NCBI RefSeq assembly: GCF_001307275.1
Contig: NZ_CP012831.1
Coordinates: 620,001-684,000, forward strand
DNA: 64,000 nt
DNA from: Pseudomonas fluorescens
Lineage (GTDB): Bacteria; Pseudomonadota; Gammaproteobacteria; Pseudomonadales; Pseudomonadaceae
Direction: 5' to 3'
The position numbers and the translations under genes are program-made. Of the stretch, positions 49,611-58,322 are shown piece by piece. How positions within the stretch are numbered: position 1 is the stretch's first letter; every line of letters starts with the position of its first letter. A model generated the notes under the pieces. The model saw nothing but the letters and a program-made list of their open reading frames with translations, ran no database searches and was not told the origin of the DNA.

Positions 49611-50501
49611 CTACCACTGCAATGTAATCTCGCTCTGGAATACACGCTCCTGGCCAGTGACCGGGTCGATGAAACGCAGCCCCTGTGCCAGTAGCTTGAG
49701 CGGGTTGGCGTAGTCGTCCTCGGCGTCCCGAAGCACGTCAGGGTAAAACGGATCGTTGCAGATGCCCGCTCCCAGGGCATTCATATGCACCCGCAACTGG
49801 TGTTTCTTGCCCGTGACCGGAGACAACCCGTAGCGCCACAGGTCACCGTGCCTTTCCAGGACTTCGATGGCCGTTTCGGTATTGGGCTCGCCAGGGCCTT
49901 CCTGCATCCGAAAGAACGGCTCACCATCGATCATCCGACTTCTATGCACCCGGGGGAAGGTCAGCCCAGGCAACGCGCGGGCAATGGCCTGGTAGCGCTT
50001 CTCGATCTGCCGCGTCGGGAATAACGACTGATACGCCGAACGGGTGTGCGGATTGGCGGAAAACAACACCAGCCCGGCTGTGTGCCGGTCGATGCGGTGC
50101 AGGGGCACCAGATGCGGGTTGTCCAGCCGCCGGATCAGCCTCCGCAACAAGGTTTGCTCGACGTATTCGCCCGCCGGAGTGACAGGCAGAAAATGCGGTT
50201 TGTCTGCCACCACCAGATGTTCGTCGGCGTACAGGATCGACTCCACCACCGGGATCGGCTTCTCGTCGGGTACTTCACGAAAATAGTGGATGCGCAGGCC
50301 TTCGCGGTACGGCAAGTCGACATGGATGGCCTTGCCCTCCCCGTCCAATACCCTGCCCCGGGCGATCCGGTCCAGCCACTGCTCGCGACTGATGGCGCTG
50401 AAATGCTCGCACAGGCACTCCAGCACCGTCGGCCAGGAACCGGGCGGCAGATACAGCGTACTGGCCTGATGATCAGCGGCGGAAAACGGTGAACCGGACA
50501 T
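49611..50501 (-). CDS. RluA-family pseudouridine synthase
   Basis: The 296-residue protein has the RluA catalytic motif VPLHRIDRHTAGLVLFS with the catalytic Asp138, plus the LVVADKPHFLPVTP segment and the late SPVTGKKHQLRVHMNALG segment. An S4-like region precedes it weakly. It isomerises uridines in rRNA or tRNA; which site is unclear (relatives are TruC- and RluC/D-like). It converges with the lipoprotein gene at the shared terminator. Confidence 0.9.
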   Translation of the reverse strand: MSGSPFSAADHQASTLYLPPGSWPTVLECLCEHFSAISREQWLDRIARGRVLDGEGKAIHVDLPYREGLRIHYFREVPDEKPIPVVESILYADEHLVVADKPHFLPVTPAGEYVEQTLLRRLIRRLDNPHLVPLHRIDRHTAGLVLFSANPHTRSAYQSLFPTRQIEKRYQAIARALPGLTFPRVHRSRMIDGEPFFRMQEGPGEPNTETAIEVLERHGDLWRYGLSPVTGKKHQLRVHMNALGAGICNDPFYPDVLRDAEDDYANPLKLLAQGLRFIDPVTGQERVFQSEITLQW

Positions 50502-50573
50502 TGAAAACTCTCAGGCGTTTTTGCAGGGCGGCATTATCCGACAGTCACACCGGTCAGCCCAGCGATGATTGCT

Positions 50574-50894
50574 TTACGCCGTGACCGACGTCGATTTGGC
50601 CGCCGCTTCGGTGAACTCCTTCAACCAGCGCAGCACGTCCACCGCCTCCCAGCGGCCTGGATCGTACAGCGCATACAGCAAACCCTGGTAACCCACCACA
50701 TCCAACTGTTTGTGATAGCCGGCACGCTGGAACAACGCTTCGATCTCGGCGAAACAGGTGTTGAAATGCAGTTTATTGAAAGGCGTCTTGCCTTCGGTCA
50801 CCAGGCCATCCAGGCGCAGCTCCAGGACCGCCTCACGCACAACGTCCGCGGACATCCTGTTTACGCTGCTTTTCAGTTGTTCGACATTGACCAA
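50574..50894 (-). CDS. conserved hypothetical protein
   Basis: The 106-residue protein has no signal peptide or membrane segment and no motif I can name. It is helical with a tyrosine-rich middle (VVGYQGLLYALYDPGRW). It lies between the pseudouridine synthase and the thioredoxin-like gene on the same strand, and I expect it to be a Pseudomonas-restricted protein. I do not propose a function. Confidence 0.6.
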   Translation of the reverse strand: MVNVEQLKSSVNRMSADVVREAVLELRLDGLVTEGKTPFNKLHFNTCFAEIEALFQRAGYHKQLDVVGYQGLLYALYDPGRWEAVDVLRWLKEFTEAAAKSTSVTA

Positions 50895-50986
50895 GGGGGT
50901 GCACTCCAGATAGCTGTATGAACATACAGTAACCGAAGCTCGCTACTTTCGCCAACCGCTGTCTTGGGAACCGAAGGACGAACCGT

Positions 50987-51223
50987 TCAACGGAGGAAGG
51001 TCACGATCTGTTCGGCCTCGAAGGGCCAGTCCAGCTCGGCACCGGTATCCAGCCTGCGCAGCACGGGGATACGCAGGCCATAATCGTCCACCCAGGCTTG
51101 ACGTTCCGAAATATCCACCAGCTCCACCAACAATCCATGTTCGACGAAAGGTATCAGTTCAGCTTCGGCGACCTCACAAAGATGACACCCCAGGGTGCCG
51201 AACAACTGGCATTCAGGAAGCAT
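50987..51223 (-). CDS. glutaredoxin-like DUF836 protein
   Basis: The 78-residue thioredoxin-fold protein has the active site GCHLC (Cys near residues 13 and 16) and the cis-Pro segment YGLRIPVLRR. This matches the small DUF836/glutaredoxin-like family. It is expected to reduce disulfides or bind a metal in the cytoplasm. The start is ATG 51223; a TTG at 51238 is in frame. Confidence 0.85.
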   Translation of the reverse strand: MLPECQLFGTLGCHLCEVAEAELIPFVEHGLLVELVDISERQAWVDDYGLRIPVLRRLDTGAELDWPFEAEQIVTFLR

Positions 51224-51412
51224 GGCGGGTAGACCCAAAAAAGATAGACGGTCATTCTAGGCCCGCCTCGGAAAACCGTCGAGTCGCTGGCTCGCTTCCG
51301 GGTGTTTCGGTAAAACGCTGATGCAAATCACTGAACATAAATGCTTTTCCAGCGACGCTGGTCACGTTTTCCCCTCTACGCTGTGCGTTGTAGCCTTGAA
51401 ACGGAGTTCCCC

Positions 51413-53125
51413 TTGTTTGCCAACCTGCTGATCATCCTTGCCTCGTCCCTGGTGGTCATCGCCCTCTTCAGGCGGCTGCGCCTGCCGCCCGTACTGGGTT
51501 ATCTCTGTGTCGGGCTGGCGGTCGGGCCTACCGCGCTGGACTGGGTCAACGACAGCGAAGAACTGCCAGACCTGGCCGAGCTCGGGGTGGTGTTCCTGTT
51601 GTTCTCGTTGGGGCTGGAGTTTTCCCTGTCGAAAATGCTCGAACTGCGCCGGGTCGTGTTCGGCCTCGGCAGCCTGCAGGTGTTGTGTTCGGGGGCGCTG
51701 CTGGCGGGATTGCTGGCCGTGTGCGGCGCGCCGGTGATCGCCGCGCTGCTGCTCGGGGCGGGGCTGGCCTTGTCCTCCACCGCCATTGTCAGCAAGGAGT
51801 TGACCAGCCTGGGCGAGATCTTCAGCAGCCACGGCCAGAACGCCATTGGCGTGTTGTTGTTCCAGGACGTCGTCGCGGTGCTGCTGTTGACCCTGGTGCC
51901 GGTCTTCGCCGGCAGCAGCGAGCACCCGTGGTACTGGGCGCTACCGCTGACCCTGGGCAAGACGCTGGTGTTGTTCGGTGGCCTGCTGCTGGCCAGCCGG
52001 CTGCTGTTGCCCCGGCTGTTCCATGAGGTGGCGGCGTCCCGGTCCGCAGAACTGTTCGTGCTGCTGGCCCTGGTGATCGTGCTGCTGACGGCATGGCTGA
52101 CCCACTTGCTCGGTTTGTCGCCGGCCCTGGGGGCATTCCTGGCGGGCATGTTGCTGGGGGAAAGCCACTACCGGCATCAGATCGAAGCCGACATACGCCC
52201 ATTCCGCGACATCCTGCTGGGGCTGTTTTTCGTCAGCATCGGCATGCTGATCGATCTGCAAATGTTCCTCGATGACGGCCTTTTGATCCTGGGATTGACC
52301 CTCGGCTTGATGCTCCTCAAGGGCTGCGTGGTCGCCACCCTGGTGAAATGGCGCGGCAGTGATGGAGAAACCGCCTGGCGCAGCGGCCTGGCCCTGGCCC
52401 AGGGCGGCGAATTCTGTTTTGCCTTGATGGCGCTGATGCAACAGAACAGTCTCATGCCCGCCGACATCAGCGGCCTGCTGCTGGCCGCGACATTCTGCTC
52501 GATGCTGCTGACGCCGCTGTTGCTGCGTGCGGCGCCGCGCATCGCCGCGCGCCTGCATCGCAAACCCAACGAAGAGGCGCAACTGGACCAGATCAGCGCA
52601 CTCAATGCCGGCTTGTCGGATCACGTGGTGATTTGCGGCTACGGGCGCGTCGGCCAGTCCATCGGGCGCTTCCTGCGCCGCGAAGGCCAGGCGTTCGTCG
52701 CCCTGGATGACGACCCGGTGATCATCCAGGAAGCCACCGTCGGGGAAAACTGCGTGCATTACGGCGATTCGCGACGGGGTGACCTGCTCGCCGCCGTTGG
52801 CTTGAGCCGCGCCAGGCTATTGGTGATCGCGGTGGACAAGACCGACATCGCCATCACCGTGCTCAAGGCGGCCCGGCGGGTCAACCAACAGGTACCGATC
52901 CTGGTGCGCACCCGCGACGACAGCCAATTGGCCGAGTTGCAGGCCGCCGGGGCCAGCGAAGTGGTCCCGGAACTGTTGGAATCGAGCCTGATGCTGGCGT
53001 CCCATGCCCTGATCATGCTCGGCCTGCCCGAACAACAAGTCCGGCATCATGTGGATCAGGTCCGTCACGACCGTTATCGCCTGCTCCACGGTTTTTACCC
53101 TGGCAACCAGGACAAGGAGCCCTAG
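51413..53125 (+). CDS. Kef-type cation:proton antiporter (CPA2) with RCK domain
   Basis: The 570-residue protein has about 12 membrane segments of the CPA2 family in residues 1-390 (ELGVVFLLFSLGLEFS, FQDVVAVLLLTLVPVFAG, GAFLAGMLLGES) and a cytoplasmic TrkA-N/RCK domain from about 420 (DHVVICGYGRVGQSIGRFL). It exchanges K+ or Na+ for H+, as KefB/KefC-like or YbaL-like proteins. I see no KefF/KefG-type partner. The start is a TTG at 51413 behind GGAG; the earlier opening at 51341 gives an unlikely charged N-terminus. Confidence 0.9.
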   Translation: MFANLLIILASSLVVIALFRRLRLPPVLGYLCVGLAVGPTALDWVNDSEELPDLAELGVVFLLFSLGLEFSLSKMLELRRVVFGLGSLQVLCSGALLAGLLAVCGAPVIAALLLGAGLALSSTAIVSKELTSLGEIFSSHGQNAIGVLLFQDVVAVLLLTLVPVFAGSSEHPWYWALPLTLGKTLVLFGGLLLASRLLLPRLFHEVAASRSAELFVLLALVIVLLTAWLTHLLGLSPALGAFLAGMLLGESHYRHQIEADIRPFRDILLGLFFVSIGMLIDLQMFLDDGLLILGLTLGLMLLKGCVVATLVKWRGSDGETAWRSGLALAQGGEFCFALMALMQQNSLMPADISGLLLAATFCSMLLTPLLLRAAPRIAARLHRKPNEEAQLDQISALNAGLSDHVVICGYGRVGQSIGRFLRREGQAFVALDDDPVIIQEATVGENCVHYGDSRRGDLLAAVGLSRARLLVIAVDKTDIAITVLKAARRVNQQVPILVRTRDDSQLAELQAAGASEVVPELLESSLMLASHALIMLGLPEQQVRHHVDQVRHDRYRLLHGFYPGNQDKEP

Positions 53126-53154
53126 TGTCCTGTATCACAAATACTGTGCAACGA

Positions 53155-54363
53155 TCAGTCCTGGCTGACCGCGCCAATCTTGTGAATCGACAGGTCGGCG
53201 CCGTAATACTCTTCTTCCTGGGTCAGGCGCAGCCCCAGCACGGCCTTGATCGCGCCATAGACCGTGAACCCACCGGCCAGGGCGACGACAACACCCAGCG
53301 CCGTGCCGATCAACTGGCTGATCAGGCTGACCCCACCCAGGCCGCCCAGGGCAGCCTGGCCAAAGATGCCACAGGCAATGCCACCCCAGACCCCGCACAA
53401 CCCGTGCAGCGGCCAGACGCCGAGCACGTCGTCGATCTTCCACTTGCCTTGGGCCGCCGTGAAGCACCAGACAAACAAGGCACCGGCAATGGCACCGGTG
53501 GCCAGCGCCCCCACCGGGTGCATCAGGTCGGAACCGGCACAGACCGCCACCAACCCGGCCAGCGGGCCGTTGTGCAGGAAGCCTGGGTCATTGCGCCCGA
53601 CAATCAATGCCGCCACGGTACCGCCCACCATGGCCATCAACGAATTGACCGCCACCAGCCCGCTCACCCCAGGCAGGGTCTGGGCACTCATCACGTTGAA
53701 ACCGAACCAGCCGACAATCAGGATCCACGAGCCCAAGGCCAGGAATGGAATGCTCGAAGGCGCGAACGCCACCAGGCGACCATCCCGGTAGCGGCCATTA
53801 CGCGGCCCGAGCAACAGCACTGCGGCCAACGCCAGCCAGCCGCCCATGGCGTGCACCACCACGGAACCGGCGAAGTCATGGAAACTGGCGCCGAACCGAG
53901 CTTGCAGCCAAGCCTGCAAGCCAAAATTGCCGTTCCAGACCAAGCCTTCGAAAAACGGGTAGACAAACGCCACGATCAACACCGTGGCGCACAACTGCGG
54001 GGCGAACCGTGCACGCTCGGCTATACCGCCGGAAATGATGGCCGGGATCGCGGCGGCAAAGGTCAGCAGGAAGAAGAACTTCACCAGGCTGTAGCCATGA
54101 TCGGTGCTGAGTACCGCCGCCGGCTGCAGGAAGGTCACGCCGTAGGAAATCCAGTAACCGACAAAGAAATAGGCCAGGGTCGAGACCGCGAAATCGCTGA
54201 GGATTTTCGACAGCGCATTGACCTGGTTCTTCTGCCGGACCGTTCCCACTTCAAGGAACGCGAATCCGGCATGCATGGCCAGGACCATGACTGCGCCGAG
54301 CAGGATGAACAGCGTATTGGAGCTGTGGACCAGACTGTCCACGGCACTTTGCATATTTTCCAT
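53155..54363 (-). CDS. amtB: ammonium transporter (Amt family)
   Basis: The 402-residue transporter has 11 membrane segments and family marks DFAGSVVVHAMGGWLAL with the pore His, the FALEVGTVRQKNQVNAL-like N-terminal segment, and PLHGLCGVWGGI with the second pore His. It moves ammonium into the cell. The frame opens at 54453, but the ATG at 54363 matches the family start. There is no glnK gene next to it, so it is a secondary, non-canonical amt locus. It converges with the Kef-type gene across 29 bases. Candidate NtrC half-sites lie upstream. Confidence 0.92.
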   Translation of the reverse strand: MENMQSAVDSLVHSSNTLFILLGAVMVLAMHAGFAFLEVGTVRQKNQVNALSKILSDFAVSTLAYFFVGYWISYGVTFLQPAAVLSTDHGYSLVKFFFLLTFAAAIPAIISGGIAERARFAPQLCATVLIVAFVYPFFEGLVWNGNFGLQAWLQARFGASFHDFAGSVVVHAMGGWLALAAVLLLGPRNGRYRDGRLVAFAPSSIPFLALGSWILIVGWFGFNVMSAQTLPGVSGLVAVNSLMAMVGGTVAALIVGRNDPGFLHNGPLAGLVAVCAGSDLMHPVGALATGAIAGALFVWCFTAAQGKWKIDDVLGVWPLHGLCGVWGGIACGIFGQAALGGLGGVSLISQLIGTALGVVVALAGGFTVYGAIKAVLGLRLTQEEEYYGADLSIHKIGAVSQD

Positions 54364-54394
54364 GGTGTTGGCAGACCTGAAAAAGTTGAAAAAA

Positions 54395-54480
54395 GCACCA
54401 AACCGGTTCGCTCGCCCCACGGACGCACCAAGTTGAAACGACTCATTGACCACAAACAGGCCATTGAACTGCTTTGGTGC
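54395..54480. promoter_or_regulatory. GCACCAA repeats upstream of amtB
   Basis: In the 337-base gap before amtB, GCACCAA occurs at 54395 and 54425, and its complement TTGGTGC ends at 54480. The 15-mer at 54466-54480 matches 10 of 12 defined positions of the NtrC site GCACYA-N3-TGGTGC. I could not find a sigma54 -24/-12 promoter (GG-N10-GC) nearby. The rest of the gap shows nothing else I can name. Confidence 0.45.
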
Positions 54481-54700
54481 GTAGATCGGGCAAAACGAAG
54501 TCCCGCTTCGAGGTGCTTCGCGGGTTTTGATTATTTGGTTAAGGTTTTACGGGCTTTCGCCCAGCTTCAGCGCACTGGCACAGGCTGACGCACCAGTACA
54601 TGGCAGAAGCCTGAGCAAAAGTTGTACCAGTCACTTGCACTGAACCTTCCGGCAAGGCTCATACTCGAACGCTTCAGACGTCACTTACGGAGATTCACCC

Positions 54701-55015
54701 ATGGCCAGAACCCAGGCAAAGACTGCTCAAGAAATCCTGATGGAAGATTTTCAGACGCTGGTCAGCGACACGGAGCGCTTGCTCGATCACACCGCGACGC
54801 TGGCAGGCGATCAGGCCGATGCGCTGCGCGGCCAGATCCACGAAACCCTCCTGCGCGCCCGCGAAACACTCAAGCTGACCGAAGACTCCATGCGCGAACG
54901 CGGCCAGGCTGCTGTAGTCGCCACCGAGGAATACGTACAGGCCAACCCTTGGCAATCGGTAGGCATTGCCGCGGGCGTTGGTTTTCTGATCGGTCTGTTG
55001 GCGACACGGCGCTGA
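54701..55015 (+). CDS. ElaB/YqjD-type (DUF883) membrane protein
   Basis: The 104-residue protein has a helical soluble part with charged repeats and a C-terminal hydrophobic helix (SVGIAAGVGFLIGLL) ending in RR. This is the DUF883 family, tail-anchored membrane proteins that bind ribosomes in stationary phase in E. coli. Good ribosome binding site (CGGAG). It begins a cluster of three close or overlapping small genes followed by dgt, the same order as in PAO1 (PA3040-PA3043) as I recall. Confidence 0.92.
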   Translation: MARTQAKTAQEILMEDFQTLVSDTERLLDHTATLAGDQADALRGQIHETLLRARETLKLTEDSMRERGQAAVVATEEYVQANPWQSVGIAAGVGFLIGLLATRR

Positions 55016-55017
55016 TC

Positions 55018-55407
55018 ATGGGTATCGACGAATCCGGCTCGTCCGAAGCGGGCACACAACCCACAGCGCGCCGCCTGGGCGCGGCATTTCTTGGCTTGCT
55101 GCACAGCCACGTCGAATTGTTCGGCATGGAGTTGCAGGAACAGAAGGCTCGCACCGTCAGCCTCCTGCTGTTCGCCGGCCTTGCGCTGGTGTTCGGCTTG
55201 CTGCTGTTGGTCGGGCTTTCGGCGCTGGTGCTGATCCTGGTATGGGACACCTATCGCCTGTCGGGCATTATCGGCCTGTGCCTGTTCTACCTGCTGGCGG
55301 CCCTGTTCTGCGGTCTTCGGCTCAAGGCCGCGATCTACGACGAGTCCTCTCCTTTCAACGCCACCCTCGAAGAACTGGCCAATGACCGGGAGCGCCTGCT
55401 GCCATGA
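55018..55407 (+). CDS. YqjE-type membrane protein (phage holin superfamily III)
   Basis: The 129-residue protein has two long membrane helices (about residues 47-70 and 78-100), matching YqjE/Actinobacterial-type holin-like proteins. The amphipathic N-terminus and C-terminus face the cytoplasm. It starts two bases after the ElaB-like stop and overlaps the next gene by four bases (ATGA), so it is translationally coupled. Confidence 0.88.
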   Translation: MGIDESGSSEAGTQPTARRLGAAFLGLLHSHVELFGMELQEQKARTVSLLLFAGLALVFGLLLLVGLSALVLILVWDTYRLSGIIGLCLFYLLAALFCGLRLKAAIYDESSPFNATLEELANDRERLLP

Positions 55408-55739
55408 GCCTGCCTGATATTCCCCAAGCCCGGACACGACAGGAAATGCGCAAGGCACTGGTGCGCCTGCGCATGGAAATGCATCGCCAGGAAATCCGTC
55501 AGGAGACACGCCAATTGCTGCAACCCTTGCATCGGGTGCGCGGCTTGACGCAAAGCTGGCACGAAGGTTTCGGCATCAAGCATGCGCCACTGTGGGGCGT
55601 GGCGGCGGTGTCCCTGCTCGGCTTCCTCACCGGCAAACGGACCCGCCATGGCGGTGGCGGTGGCTTGACAGGCCTGATCCGTCTGGCGACGACTTTGCTG
55701 CCGTTGGTCAAGCTGGCCAAGGACCTGCGCAAACCCTGA
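55404..55739 (+). CDS. YqjK-like conserved membrane-associated protein
   Basis: The 111-residue protein has a highly basic, helical N-terminal half (RQEMRKALVRLRMEMHRQE) and a weak hydrophobic segment (LWGVAAVSLLGFLTG), followed by a glycine run. I assign it by position, after DUF883 and YqjE genes, to the YqjK-like/PA3042 slot. It has no known function. Start overlaps the previous stop (ATGA). Confidence 0.75.
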   Translation: MSLPDIPQARTRQEMRKALVRLRMEMHRQEIRQETRQLLQPLHRVRGLTQSWHEGFGIKHAPLWGVAAVSLLGFLTGKRTRHGGGGGLTGLIRLATTLLPLVKLAKDLRKP

Positions 55740-55747
55740 CGACCGAC

Positions 55748-55771
55748 ACCCTGTGGCGAGCGCCACAGGGT
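55748..55771 (+). terminator. 11-base-pair hairpin after the YqjK-like gene
   Basis: ACCCTGTGGCG pairs with CGCCACAGGGT across two bases. No T-run follows, so it may be an imperfect terminator or an attenuator before dgt. Confidence 0.5.
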
Positions 55772-55865
55772 TACGTATCAGGTCCGTGCAGGCCCATAGG
55801 CCTTGCAGGGCGACCCACGAACCGGGAAGCTAGGGCATCGACATCATCGAACGGAGCAACCGGCC

Positions 55866-57194
55866 TTGGATTGGCATACCCTGCTGACTCGCGAACGTCT
55901 CGGAAAACCGCTGCACAGCCCGCAAGAGCTGGGCCGTAGCCCCTTCCACAAGGACCACGACCGCATCATCTTTTCCGGTGCCTTCCGCCGCCTGGGGCGC
56001 AAGACGCAAGTGCACCCGGTTTCCAGCAATGACCACATCCACACGCGCCTGACCCATTCCCTGGAAGTCAGTTGCGTCGGGCGCTCCCTGGGCATGCGCG
56101 TGGGAGAAACCATCCGCAATGCCCTGCCCGACTGGTGCGAGCCCAGCGACCTGGGCATGGTGGTGCAATCGGCTTGCCTGGCCCACGACATCGGCAACCC
56201 GCCGTTCGGTCATTCCGGCGAGGATGCCATTCGCTATTGGTTCCAGCAGGCAGCCGGACGGGGTTGGCTTGATGCGATGAGCGAAGCCGAGCGCAACGAT
56301 TTCCTCAATTTCGAAGGCAACGCCCAAGGCTTCCGCGTCCTCACCCAGCTTGAATACCATCAGTTCGACGGCGGCACCCGGCTGACCTATGCCACCCTCG
56401 GTACGTATCTGAAATACCCCTGGACCGCCCGCCACGCCGATTCCCTGGGCTACAAGAAGCACAAGTTCGGTTGCTACCAGAGCGAACTGCCACTGCTGGA
56501 GCAGATTGCCCACAAGCTCGGTTTGCCACAGATCGAGGATCAACGTTGGGCACGGCACCCCCTGGTGTACCTGATGGAAGCCGCCGATGACATCTGCTAC
56601 GCGCTGATCGACCTGGAAGACGGCGTGGAGATGGATCTTCTGGAGTACCCACAGGTGGAATCGCTGCTCCTGGACCTGGTGGGCGACGATCTTCCGGACA
56701 CCTACCGGCAACTGGGGCCGCTGGACTCGCGGCGGCGCAAACTGGCGATCCTGCGAGGCAAGGCCATCGAACACCTGACCAACGCCGCCGCCCGGGCGTT
56801 TGTCGAGCAGCAGGAAGCGTTGCTTGCCGGCACGCTGCCAGGGGACCTGGTGGAACATATGCACGGCCCGGCCAAACGTTGCGTGTTGAATGCCAAGGAC
56901 ATGGCGCGCCGGAAAATCTTCCAGGACAAACGCAAGACCCTGCATGAAATCGGCGCCTACACCACGTTGGAAATCCTGCTCAACGGCTTTTGCGGCGCAG
57001 CCCTCGAACAGCACGGCGGCCGCACGCCTTCGTTCAAGAATCGCCGCATTCTCGACCTGCTGGGGAACAATGCGCCGGATCCCAATGGGCCTTTGCATGG
57101 CGCGTTCCTGCGAATGATCGACTTCATCGCCGGCATGACCGACAGCTACGCCAGCGAAATGGCCCAGGAGATGACAGGCCGCACGCGCCAATAA
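55866..57194 (+). CDS. dgt: deoxyguanosinetriphosphate triphosphohydrolase (dGTPase)
   Basis: The 442-residue HD-domain enzyme cleaves dGTP to deoxyguanosine and triphosphate. The HD motif residues are in [16 protein letters not shown] and [15 protein letters not shown], and [26 protein letters not shown] spacing is normal. The start is a TTG at 55866 with CGGAG upstream; the upstream frame from 55803 is not conserved-looking. It follows the ElaB cluster and is followed by a REP doublet. Confidence 0.93.
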   Translation: MDWHTLLTRERLGKPLHSPQELGRSPFHKDHDRIIFSGAFRRLGRKTQVHPVSSNDHIHTRLTHSLEVSCVGRSLGMRVGETIRNALPDWCEPSDLGMVVQSACLAHDIGNPPFGHSGEDAIRYWFQQAAGRGWLDAMSEAERNDFLNFEGNAQGFRVLTQLEYHQFDGGTRLTYATLGTYLKYPWTARHADSLGYKKHKFGCYQSELPLLEQIAHKLGLPQIEDQRWARHPLVYLMEAADDICYALIDLEDGVEMDLLEYPQVESLLLDLVGDDLPDTYRQLGPLDSRRRKLAILRGKAIEHLTNAAARAFVEQQEALLAGTLPGDLVEHMHGPAKRCVLNAKDMARRKIFQDKRKTLHEIGAYTTLEILLNGFCGAALEQHGGRTPSFKNRRILDLLGNNAPDPNGPLHGAFLRMIDFIAGMTDSYASEMAQEMTGRTRQ

Positions 57195-57222
57195 AGGCAC
57201 CCTTTGCAGCACCTCGAAAAAA

Positions 57223-57312
57223 TGTGGGAGTGAGCTTGCTCGCGATGACGCAGGCGCATCCAGCATCGATGCGCACAGATCCACCGCCATCGCGAGCAAG
57301 CTCGCTCCCACA
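57223..57312. repeat. REP doublet, family A
   Basis: Inverted pair of the family A core after dgt; one arm has GGGAGTGAGC instead of GGGAGCGAGC. Confidence 0.88.
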
Positions 57313-57686
57313 GGGATTGCGGTGGATATGGATCGTGCAGCCACCTTACCCCCACAGGGGATTGGCGGTGCATGTGGTTTTTGTAGTGCCATCCACAAGG
57401 AGTTTGAAGTAGATAAATAAATGTATGGCTTACACAAACCTCGATTAGAACGTTTCCTTTGTTTGCACAAACAACACAATCAAAGAAATATCCCTTCACA
57501 CACTGCCAACACCTTTCTCCTCTTATTGTCATCCACCTACTAAAAAACCGATTACATCGTAATATCTTGCCTCTTTTTTTGTAGGAAACTTCTGAAATTG
57601 AAGTTGCATGCCCGTCTCTTCGTACGGCCCTGGCTGTAAGTGGGCTAAGGTGCGCGCTTTATTCAAGTTCGCAGGGTAATTTATTC
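57313..57686. promoter_or_regulatory. AT-rich promoter region of the RocA2-like gene, with two dyads
   Basis: From about 57400 to 57610 the DNA is far richer in A and T than any other long gap here. Two dyads lie close to each other: ATTAC-ATC-GTAAT at 57551-57563 and AACTTC-N7-GAAGTT at 57587-57605, about 82 bases before the ATG at 57687. Such regions often bind H-NS-like proteins such as MvaT in pseudomonads. No gene is seen. Confidence 0.6.
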
Positions 57687-58313
57687 ATGAACTCCGTTTT
57701 CATTGTCGACGATCATCCGGTCATCCGCCTCGCCGTTCGCATGCTCCTGGAACATGAGGGCTATAAGGTCGTAGGAGAAACTGACAACGGCGTCGACGCG
57801 ATGCAAATGGTGCGCGAATGCATGCCAGACCTGGTTATCCTGGACATCAGCATCCCCAAACTTGACGGGCTGGAAATTCTGTCGCGCTTCAACGCCATGA
57901 CCACGCCGCTCAAGACACTGGTGCTCACGGCACAGTCGCCGACGCTCTTCGGTATCCGATGCATGCAATCCGGTGCCTCTGGTTACGTTTGCAAACAGGA
58001 AGACCTCAGCGAACTTGTCAGCGCGATCAAAGCGGTATTGTCCGGCTATAACTATTTCCCCAGCCAGGCGCTGAACCCGATACGCCCGGATGATCCACGC
58101 AGTATAGAGCTGGACCTTTTCAAAAGCGTCAATGATCGGGAACTGATGGTACTGCAACTTTTTGCCCAGGGCCGAACCAACAAGGAAATAGCCAAGGGGA
58201 TGTTTCTCAGCAATAAAACCGTCAGCACTTATAAAAAACGCCTGATGCAGAAACTCAAGGTCAAGTCCTTGGTCGAGCTGATTGAAATGGCGAAGCGCAA
58301 CGCGCTGGTGTGA
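57687..58313 (+). CDS. LuxR/NarL-family response regulator, RocA2-like
   Basis: The 208-residue regulator has Asp53 in LVILDISIPKLDGLE, Lys in VCKQEDLSEL and a LuxR helix-turn-helix (VLQLFAQGRTNKEIAKGM; KTVSTYKKRLMQKLKV). It is the EvgA/BvgA type. Its place directly after dgt and before a BvgS-like kinase reproduces, from memory, the PAO1 order PA3043 (dgt), rocS2 and rocA2. RocA2 controls fimbriae and efflux genes in P. aeruginosa; here that is inference. The next gene starts 9 bases downstream. Confidence 0.88.
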   Translation: MNSVFIVDDHPVIRLAVRMLLEHEGYKVVGETDNGVDAMQMVRECMPDLVILDISIPKLDGLEILSRFNAMTTPLKTLVLTAQSPTLFGIRCMQSGASGYVCKQEDLSELVSAIKAVLSGYNYFPSQALNPIRPDDPRSIELDLFKSVNDRELMVLQLFAQGRTNKEIAKGMFLSNKTVSTYKKRLMQKLKVKSLVELIEMAKRNALV

Positions 58314-58322
58314 GAAAACAGG

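Noticed and set aside
54363..54480. sigma54 promoter for amtB
   Set aside because: No GG-N10-GC pair of the right type was found on the minus strand in this region.
962..57312. Repeated palindromes considered as CRISPR or IS ends
   Set aside because: They are single doublets spread through gaps, without regular spacers, cas genes, target-site duplications or a transposase. REP elements explain them.
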